Assembly (NCBI GenBank): GCA_937877565.1
Contig: CALFJB010000079.1
Span: 1-7,296 of the forward strand
Direction: 5' to 3'
Source: an uncultured Selenomonadales bacterium
GTDB taxonomy: Bacteria; Bacillota; Negativicutes; Selenomonadales; Selenomonadaceae
Length of the DNA stretch: 7,296 nt
The notes under the pieces are model-generated. The model saw only the letters and a list, made by a program, of their open reading frames with translations, was not told the DNA's origin and searched no databases. Both the position numbers and the translations under genes were made by a program. Of this stretch, positions 1 to 6,300 are shown in pieces; the stretch's first letter is position 1, and every line of letters begins with the position of its first letter.

Positions 1-15
1 CAGGACGTGCGCCCC

Positions 16-50
16 GCCGCGCTTAACGCCGTGATGGCGTTATGGGCGGC
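16..50. repeat. GC-rich imperfect hairpin in intergenic repeat
   Basis: A perfect 7-bp stem (TAACGCC at 24-30 with GGCGTTA at 36-42, 5-base loop) is extended by GCCGC at 16-20 pairing with GCGGC at 46-50. The first 50 bases are 72% G+C (36 of 50), far above the rest of the window. On the plus strand the hairpin is followed by a pyrimidine-rich, T-rich tail (51-64), so it could terminate a plus-strand gene lying left of the window. It could equally be one half of a dispersed intergenic repeat unit together with the hairpin at 66-103. Which of the two applies cannot be decided here. Confidence 0.5.
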
Positions 51-65
51 TGTTTTCTTTCTTTG

Positions 66-103
66 GTACTTTACTTTCTTTTGCACCAAAAGAAAGAAAG
101 TAC
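66..103. repeat. 17-bp inverted repeat downstream of ribF
   Basis: The arms 66-83 and 87-103 are complementary over 17 bp with a single bulged base (A73) and a 3-base loop (CAC). The inner 10 bp (CTTTCTTTTG at 74-83 with CAAAAGAAAG at 87-96) is perfect. It lies 28 bp beyond the ribF stop, but no T-run follows on the minus strand, so it is not a textbook intrinsic terminator. It may still slow polymerase or protect the ribF 3' end. From memory, AAAGAAAGTA-type palindromes of this kind occur as scattered intergenic repeats in several bacterial genomes; membership in such a family is inference. Confidence 0.55.
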
Positions 104-130
104 ATTTAATAAGCAAAAACTCTTTATAAG

Positions 131-1045
131 TTAATTTTTCCTCAACGTTGCCAAATCTTCGTTTAACTGCGCCTTCAATTCTTCAACGCTTGCAAAAGTT
201 TTTTCGTCACGAATTTTTTTTATAAAGCTGACAGCAATTTCTTCGCCGTAAATATCGCCGCTAAAATTGTCAATGAAAACTTCAAGCCGCCGTTTCGCCA
301 CTTTAAAAGTTGGATTGTCGCCAACATTCGCAACGCCTCTGTAAAAATTATTTTTAACTTTTACTTCGACAATATAAACGCCGTTCGGCAACATTGCGCG
401 ATAGTCGTCAATTTCTAAATTCGCCGTTGGAAAACCTAACTTGCGCCCGCGTTTGTCGCCGTTCACAACTTTTGAAACGTAAGTAAAATTTCTGCCCAAA
501 AGTTCATTGACAGAATTTAAATCGCCTTCAGCAATTAAAGTGCGAATTCTTGTACTGCTGACATTTTTTTTGCCAACTGTAACGGTGGGGCAAACTTCAG
601 CCTTAAAACCGTAATTTTCGCCTTCGCGCAGTAACATTCGACCATTACCCTTGCCGAGCCTTCCAAACGTGTAATTTTGCCCTGTTACGACGTAAGACGG
701 CGATATTTTTTCCTGTAATAAACTCAAAAATTCTTCCGGCGTTTTGCGGCTTAAATCTTTTGTAAATGGAATTTCGATTAAAATTTCAACGCCCAAACTT
801 TCAAAAATATCACGGCGCAAACTTCGACTTCCAATCATAAGCGGCGCATTTGACGGATCTAAAATGCTTAGCGGATGATTTGAAAAAGTAAAAACCATTG
901 CAGTACCGCCAATATTTTTTGCAACTTCAACGGCGCGGCGAATTACGCTGGCGTGTCCCAAATGTACGCCGTCAAACATTCCCAACGCTACGACGGGATT
1001 TTTATATTTCTTCGTTAAGCCGCTCAACTTTTTTATAATTTCCAA
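131..1045 (-). CDS. ribF: Bifunctional riboflavin kinase / FMN adenylyltransferase (FAD synthetase)
   Basis: This cytoplasmic enzyme phosphorylates riboflavin to FMN and then adenylylates FMN to FAD. The 304 residues match the usual length of about 305-315. The N-terminal nucleotidyltransferase domain shows LGMFDGVHLGH at 21-31, a HP pair at 57-58, the G-x-N-Y-x-FG loop at about 122-128, and SSTRIR at 163-168. The C-terminal riboflavin kinase domain shows GRKLGFPTANL at 200-210, PNGVY at 220-224, RGVANVGDNPTF at 236-247 and GDIYGEEI at 263-270. Both domains look intact. The start is a TTG codon (1045-1043), chosen because AAAGGTGG lies 10 bases upstream (1063-1056) and the FDGVHLGH motif falls at the normal distance. 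An extended -10 at 1086-1078 gives it a short leader with no room for an FMN riboswitch. It is divergent from the nagZ-like gene rather than downstream of truB, where ribF often sits. Confidence 0.96.
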   Translation of the reverse strand: MEIIKKLSGLTKKYKNPVVALGMFDGVHLGHASVIRRAVEVAKNIGGTAMVFTFSNHPLSILDPSNAPLMIGSRSLRRDIFESLGVEILIEIPFTKDLSRKTPEEFLSLLQEKISPSYVVTGQNYTFGRLGKGNGRMLLREGENYGFKAEVCPTVTVGKKNVSSTRIRTLIAEGDLNSVNELLGRNFTYVSKVVNGDKRGRKLGFPTANLEIDDYRAMLPNGVYIVEVKVKNNFYRGVANVGDNPTFKVAKRRLEVFIDNFSGDIYGEEIAVSFIKKIRDEKTFASVEELKAQLNEDLATLRKN

Positions 1046-1077
1046 AAAAAATTTACCACCTTTGCATTAATTGAAAT

Positions 1078-1086
1078 ATTATAGCA
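1078..1086 (-). promoter_or_regulatory. Extended -10 promoter of ribF
   Basis: Read on the minus strand, positions 1086-1078 are TGC followed by TATAAT, a perfect extended -10 (TGnTATAAT). No good -35 is visible 16-18 bp upstream, which fits extended -10 promoters. Initiation would fall near 1071, leaving about 25 bases before the TTG start, with the AAAGGTGG ribosome binding site in between. The element is the mirror image of the nagZ-side promoter at 1102-1110. Confidence 0.7.
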
Positions 1087-1101
1087 CGCAGCCAAAAATT
1101 C

Positions 1102-1110
1102 TGCTATAAT
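1102..1110 (+). promoter_or_regulatory. Extended -10 promoter of the nagZ-like/nitrilase operon
   Basis: TGC followed by TATAAT is a perfect extended -10; the expected -35 position (about 1082-1087) has no consensus match and overlaps the -10 of ribF. Predicted initiation near 1117 gives a leader of about 24 bases carrying the AGAAGGT ribosome binding site. Together with 1078-1086 it forms a perfect 9-bp inverted repeat with a 15-bp spacer. Confidence 0.7.
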
Positions 1111-1126
1111 GTTTTGAAATTTGTTT

Positions 1127-1133
1127 AGAAGGT
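1127..1133 (+). promoter_or_regulatory. Ribosome binding site that sets the nagZ-like start
   Basis: AGAAGGT ends 7 bases before the TTG at 1141. The upstream in-frame GTG at 1132 overlaps this site and so has no ribosome binding site of its own. This supports starting the gene at 1141, giving 406 rather than 409 residues. Confidence 0.65.
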
Positions 1134-1140
1134 GTTGTAC

Positions 1141-2361
1141 TTGAAAATAAAAATTTTGAGCTTGTTGATTTTAATAGCGGCGTTGTTAGTTTGTGGTTGT
1201 ACGTCTGACGAAACTGCCCGCGCCAATTCAAATAAAGTTACGGCTGACAAAGTTAGAGAAAATATTAATTCCATTCGCGCAGATTCGGGAGCTCCATTGC
1301 TTGTTGATGAAAATTCTGAAACGCCTGAAGAAGTCGCCGCCGTTGAAGTTGATGACGTTGAAAAAATTTTAAATTCAATGACGCTTGAAGAAAAAATTGG
1401 GCAAATGATGATTTTCGGTTTTCACGGTACGACGACGAACGAAGATATTAATTGGATGCTGGCGAATTATCACACCGGCGGAATTATTCTTTTTGATAGG
1501 AATATGGAAAATAAATCGCAGGTAAAAACTTTGACAGCAGATTTAAATTCTGTGGCAAATGGCAAAGTGCCGCTGTTTTTTGCGATTGACGAAGAAGGCG
1601 GGCGCGTTGCAAGAATGGCTCACGATTTAACGCCGCCGCCCTCTCAAAAAGAAATTGGCAATAGCGGCGATTCTTCACAAGCCTACAACTACGCAAATTC
1701 TATCGCGCAGGAATTAAAAGCAATGGGAATAAATTTAAATTTTGCGCCGGTTGCTGACGTTGGAACGCCGGACACGCGCTCTTTCAGCGATAACGGCAAT
1801 GTTGTTGCAGAATTTGTATCGCAAGCCGCCAAAGGTTATGAAGACGCGGGAATTTTTTATACGTTGAAACATTTTCCGGGAATTGGACTTTGGCAAGTCG
1901 ATTCACATCAAGATATTGAAACGATAACCGGCGACAGATACACTTTTGATACTGTGGACTTGGTGCCGTTCAAAAAAATTATCAGCGAACAGGACAATTC
2001 AAAATTTATGATAATGGTTTCACATTACAAGTACACGGCGTTTGACGCTGAAAACTCGGCTACAATTTCGCCCGCCGTTATGACTGATCTTTTGCGAAAT
2101 GAGCTTGGATTTAACGGCGTCATTATTACAGATGATATGGATATGGGCGCGGTTTCAAAATACCACGACGAAAAATCTTTGAGCGTTGCTTCAGTGAAAG
2201 CCGGCGCAGATATTATTTTGAGCTGTCACGAATACGAAAAGCAGAAAAAAATGTACGACGGAATTTTTGAGGCGGTTAAAAGCGGCGAAATTTCCGAAGA
2301 TAGAATTAATGATTCTGTACGCCGTATTTTGAAAATGAAATTGGGATTAATCGACAAATGA
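1141..2361 (+). CDS. nagZ: Glycoside hydrolase family 3 lipoprotein, beta-N-acetylhexosaminidase (NagZ-like)
   Basis: It is predicted to remove terminal N-acetylglucosamine from peptidoglycan fragments as part of cell-wall turnover. Numbering from the TTG at 1141 (406 residues), residues 1-19 form a lysine-led hydrophobic signal peptide ending VCG before Cys20, a plausible though atypical lipobox. It is therefore likely a membrane-anchored, exported enzyme, unlike cytoplasmic NagZ of enterobacteria. An acidic linker follows to about residue 72, then one GH3 barrel domain to the end. Motifs seen are IDEEGGRVARM at 149-159, KHFPG at 243-247, the Asp254-Ser-His256 acid/base dyad loop, and ITDDMDMGA at 329-337 with Asp331 as the expected nucleophile. 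The usual KHFPGHG reads KHFPGIG here, so the third His is Ile248. There is no second C-terminal GH3 domain, as expected for NagZ. It is cotranscribed with the amidohydrolase that follows. A beta-glucosidase-type GH3 is less likely given the DSH loop. Confidence 0.88.
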   Translation: MKIKILSLLILIAALLVCGCTSDETARANSNKVTADKVRENINSIRADSGAPLLVDENSETPEEVAAVEVDDVEKILNSMTLEEKIGQMMIFGFHGTTTNEDINWMLANYHTGGIILFDRNMENKSQVKTLTADLNSVANGKVPLFFAIDEEGGRVARMAHDLTPPPSQKEIGNSGDSSQAYNYANSIAQELKAMGINLNFAPVADVGTPDTRSFSDNGNVVAEFVSQAAKGYEDAGIFYTLKHFPGIGLWQVDSHQDIETITGDRYTFDTVDLVPFKKIISEQDNSKFMIMVSHYKYTAFDAENSATISPAVMTDLLRNELGFNGVIITDDMDMGAVSKYHDEKSLSVASVKAGADIILSCHEYEKQKKMYDGIFEAVKSGEISEDRINDSVRRILKMKLGLIDK

Positions 2362-2374
2362 AGGAGGTTTTAAA

Positions 2375-3124
2375 ATGAAAATAACAATGGTGCAATTCAA
2401 GCCGCGTGTAGGAGAAATTGACAGAAATTTTGAGGCTGCCGAAATTTTTATAAGACAAGTAAAAGGTTCTGACGTTGCAATATTGCCGGAACTTTGGACA
2501 ACGGGATATTTTCCAAAGCCGCTTGAAAATTACGCCGAAAAAAACGCTGAACGCACTTCAAATTTTATTTCCAAATTGTCCAAAGAATTAAATATGAACA
2601 TTGTAGCGGGTTCGATTATCGCCGAAGTTGAAAGCAAATTTTATAATCGCTGTCTTGTCAGTGACAGGCGCGGCAAAATTATTGCAACGTATGACAAGAC
2701 GCATTTATTTACACTTTCCGGCGAAGATAAAATTTTTACGGCGGGCGATAAAATTGTTACATTTGAAATTGACGGCGTTAAATGCGGCGTGGCAATTTGT
2801 TATGATTTACGTTTTCCGGAATTTATCAGAAAAATTGCATTGCAGGGCGTGGAAATTTTATTTATTCCTGCAGAATGGAATTTATTTAGACTTGCGCCGC
2901 GTCAAATTTTGACTAAAGCGCGAGCGATTGAAAATCAAATTTTTGTAGTTTTCGTGAACAGTGCGGGACATTCTGAAATTATAAATCCTCTTGGCACGGT
3001 ACTTTGTGAAACCGGAATTAACGAGCAAAATTTTACGCTTCAGATTTCATTGGAAAAGCGAAAAGAAATTATTCAATCTATGAATCTTTTGGCTGACAGA
3101 AATTTAGCTGTCGATAATCTGTAA
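2375..3124 (+). CDS. Carbon-nitrogen hydrolase (nitrilase superfamily amidase)
   Basis: This is a cytoplasmic amidohydrolase of 249 residues, close to the normal size for single-domain members. The catalytic triad is visible: Glu39 in ILPELW, Lys108 in YDKTH and Cys142 in AICYDLRFPE. The second conserved glutamate is likely Glu117. The stretch around 181-195 (KARAIENQIFVVFVN) is the family's conserved aRAiENq segment. The pattern resembles the omega-amidase/YafV-like branch, which hydrolyses small omega-amides such as 2-oxoglutaramate or its sulphur analogue in methionine salvage, but the substrate cannot be fixed from sequence alone. It begins 13 bp after the nagZ-like stop behind AAGGAGG (2361-2367) with a 7-base spacer, so it is cotranscribed and likely well translated. 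No signal peptide is present. A functional link to peptidoglycan recycling (amide release from muropeptides) is possible from context only. Confidence 0.9.
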   Translation: MKITMVQFKPRVGEIDRNFEAAEIFIRQVKGSDVAILPELWTTGYFPKPLENYAEKNAERTSNFISKLSKELNMNIVAGSIIAEVESKFYNRCLVSDRRGKIIATYDKTHLFTLSGEDKIFTAGDKIVTFEIDGVKCGVAICYDLRFPEFIRKIALQGVEILFIPAEWNLFRLAPRQILTKARAIENQIFVVFVNSAGHSEIINPLGTVLCETGINEQNFTLQISLEKRKEIIQSMNLLADRNLAVDNL

Positions 3125-3127
3125 AAT

Positions 3128-3167
3128 AAAAAAGCCCGCCGATTTTTCAGCGGGTTTAATTTTTTTT
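3128..3167. terminator. Bidirectional intrinsic terminator between convergent genes
   Basis: The stem CCCGC (3135-3139) pairs with GCGGG (3150-3154) and is extended outward by G3134-T3155, A3133-T3156 and A3132-T3157; the loop is 3140-3149. A T8 run at 3160-3167 follows on the plus strand, and an A6 run at 3128-3133 supplies the T-run for the minus strand. It ends the plus-strand operon (stop at 3124) and the minus-strand RTX gene (stop at 3176). Confidence 0.85.
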
Positions 3168-3175
3168 ATCAAATT

Positions 3176-3332
3176 TTATTTATCATCAGCAAAAGTTAAA
3201 ATATTTTCGTCCTGCGCGAAAGTTTTAGTTTTTGTAGTTTGAATTTCGGTAACGTCAATTTTTTCTTCGGTAATGTCGTCAAGCTCAAATTCATCAGTAA
3301 CAAATTTATCGTCGTACATTAAATCCAAAGTT
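3176..3332. repeat. 157-bp direct repeat shared with 7140-7296
   Basis: Hand alignment of 3176-3332 with 7140-7296, from the stop codon inward and without gaps, gives about 140 of 157 identical bases (about 89%). The copies lie in the same orientation about 4.0 kb apart. They code for the common C-terminal tail of the two RTX proteins; the match may extend past the window edge. Confidence 0.85.
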
Positions 3333-6300
3333 TTTGAATAAGTTTTAGTGGTAGTTTTACTATTTGAATCGGCGAATGTAAGTTTTTGCCCTTTACCGCC
3401 TTTAATTGTGGCAGTACTTCCCGTACTGATTTTCAAAATGAGGTCTTTATTACTGAAAGAATATGAATCTACAGAAGCATCCAAAATATTAAGTGTATCT
3501 TCGCCGGATTTGTAATCAGTAATATAATTTTGACCGGAAGTAATATAAAATTTATCTTTACCTGCACCGCCGGTTAAAGTGTTTTTACCACTGCCGCCAA
3601 CTAAGAAATCGTTGCCTGCGCCGTCATTTAAAGAATCATCGCCATTGCCGCCACTCAAGAAATCAATACCTGAACCGCCGGAAATTTTATCGTTTCCATC
3701 ATCGCCATAAAGAAAATCATTACCGTTGCCGCCACTGATTAAATCTGCGCCCGCGCCGCCGTAAATCGTATCTGCAGCTTTGCCGCCGGTAAGCGTGTTA
3801 TTTGAAGTATTTCCTGTCATTGTTAAAGCTTTTGTAACTTTTGAACCGTCAGCCTTCAAAACGTTTTTGCCGTAAGATTGAGTTAAATCAACAGCAGTTG
3901 CCGCCGAGCTAATGCTTGCAGTTATTATCGTGGCGGTTGTATTGGTTTTAGACGAAGTGCCATATTTCCAACCTGAAGGTAATGGATCGCCGCCGCTACC
4001 GCCAAGAATTGTTTCTTTAACTGCGCCGCTACCGACTTTGTATTGAATTTTTTTGGACTTGACCTCTTTCAAAGTTAAATTTCCGCTGCCAACTGTAAAA
4101 ATAACATCTCCGCCGCTCAAAGTAATTTTGCTGATTGAACCGTTTGTAATATGGAGTGTGTCACTTTCGCCAAAACCGTAAATAGTATCCTTACCGTCGC
4201 CGTTTGCATATTGAATGACGTTTGAAAGATTATTGCTGTAAATTGAATCGTTATCTTTGCCGCCATTTACTGTAGATTTTTGAGAATAACTGCCGAGACT
4301 TATTTTATCTGCGCCTGCGTCACCATAAATCCAAGTGTTACTGCCGTTACTAAGTATAATATCATTGCCTGCATCGCCGTGAATGGTTGCGCTTGTACTT
4401 GCAGAATCATTTCTTATTGAATCATTGCCCGCGCCGCCATAAATTGAAACATTTGTGGAAGTATTCAAAATTGTATCGTTGTCATTTTCGCCGTAAATCA
4501 AAACATTTCTCTGTTGATTAAGAATTGAATCATTGCCCGTGCCGCCATAAATTGTAACATTTGTATAAGTATTTTTAATTTTGTCATTACCGGAAAGCGC
4601 GTAAATTATTTTTCCGCTTTCAGTAACAGTATAAGTATTAGCGGCAGAGGTTAAACTAATATTATTTGAAGTGGTTTTTTTATAATCTTTAAGAATGATT
4701 GAACCACTGCCAACTTTTATTGTAGTTTCTTTACTGTTGGCATTAGTTAAAGTGCTTGCAGTTGCACCGGAAATTTTCAGCGTATCTTTATCGCTAAAAT
4801 TGTAAATAATATCGTTGCCGTCACCATTTGCATATTGATATACAACGCCATAGCCGCTTGTATTGCCGTAAATTGTATCGTTGCCTTTACCGCCGGTTAC
4901 TGTTACGTTGTTATAACTGCCGACGCTGATATAATCAACGCCCGCGCCGCCGTTAATTGAAACGTAGGGATCGTTATTATCAATGGTATCGTTACCGTCG
5001 CCGCCGTCAATCGTTACATAACCATAAGAACTTTTAACGGTATGAGGTTTTTCTGTGCTACTTTTAATATAATCGTTACCTGCGCCGCCGCGAATTGTTA
5101 CGCCGCCCGCAATATTTTTTATCGTGTCAGCATTTGGAGTACCGCTAACTAAACTGTTTATGGTACTGTTTGTAATGGTAGTATCGACGGGTTTAATTGT
5201 GCCATCAATTTTGAATGCGATATTTTTACCGCCTTTAACCAAAATTGAATTTGTGCCAACTTTCAAAGTTGCGTCTGTACTGCTTGAAGTTGTAACTTTT
5301 TCGTAAGTGCCGCCGACAATTTTTATTGTGTCAGTTGCAGAAATTCCAATAATAGTATCGTTGCCGTCGCCGGAATTGTAAAAGATAAGATTATTTTTGC
5401 TTGAACTTGAAAGAGTAATATAATCATTACCCGTAGCACCGGTTATTGTTGAATTTTTACCGCCTAAATTGTAAATACTGTCATTACCTGCGCCACCGAA
5501 GATTGAAGTTTGATCATCCCAATTTTTAACGCTGTCATTCCCTGCACCCGCGTCAACAGTTGCATTTGTACCTTCATTATGGTAAATGAGATCATCGCCA
5601 TCTCCGCCGAAAATTTTAGCGTAACTGTCCCAATTACTAATATAATCTGCGCCCGCACCGCCTTCAATCGTTGCTCTTGTACCTTTATCATTATAGAGGC
5701 TGTCGTTACCTGCGCCGCCATTAATTGAAACGTTATTGCCGCCGCCATTTACTATACGGTCTGCGTCGTTGCCGCCATCAATTTTGGCGTTGTTTGCTGA
5801 ATTATATAGAGAATCTTTACCCGCACCGCCGGTTATTGTAACTGTTGCCGCATAATTTCTTACAGTGTCATTTAAATCTGTGCCACTAATAATAGTTTTA
5901 CTTGTATAATTTTCCGTGTTCAATGGAGCAGATTCTGCATTTTTCGCAAGATAGCGCATAAACATATAGCCGGCAGAGTAAGTATAGGAACCTTCATCAG
6001 AACTAGCTTCAATATTTAAATAATCTTCCAAAAGACTACTATTTGCTGCTAATGACTTCAAAATTTTATCTTTCTTTCCGTCACGTCCGTGAGTAATTTC
6101 TGCCACGCCTTCTTTGATAAAACTGGGAATATCATCATAATAATTAATATTAGCGCGCATAACAGCGTGCGTCAATTCATGAGCAATGGTACGATCAAGA
6201 TAATCAGAACTTGTAAAATCTTTATCAGTAGTTTTGCCATTTTGGTCGGAAGTGTCAATATTTCCGTAATAAGTGAAGTTAATATGCAGTTTCAAATCAT

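Noticed and set aside
1..129. Open frame from the window edge to TAA at 127-129 on the plus strand (about 42 codons).
   Set aside because: It runs straight through both hairpins, shifts from GC-rich to AT-rich along its length, and gives a low-complexity Phe/Lys-rich peptide. It looks like a frame through a repeat rather than a gene end, though a true 3' end cannot be excluded without upstream sequence.
1046..1140. FMN riboswitch upstream of ribF.
   Set aside because: The predicted ribF leader is only about 25 bases and the whole gap is 95 bases, too short for the multi-helix FMN aptamer; no matching motifs were seen.
1484..1696. Minus-strand open frame of 70 codons inside the nagZ-like gene.
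   Set aside because: It is antisense to conserved GH3 motifs, has no family features and is explained by codon bias of the real gene.
2628..2912. Plus-strand open frame of 94 codons overlapping the nitrilase gene in another frame.
   Set aside because: It covers the catalytic Lys and Cys region of the intact nitrilase and its translation shows no recognisable domain; a shadow frame.
5464..5748. Open frames of 94 codons (minus) and 72 codons (plus, 5510-5728) within RTX array 1.
   Set aside because: The repetitive GGxGxD coding sequence keeps alternative frames open; the peptides are low-complexity reflections of the repeat.
3548..5890. Regularly spaced GCCGCC-type repeats that might suggest a CRISPR array or DNA satellite.
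   Set aside because: The periodicity follows codons for RTX glycine/aspartate turns in one continuous frame; units are not identical and there are no spacers.
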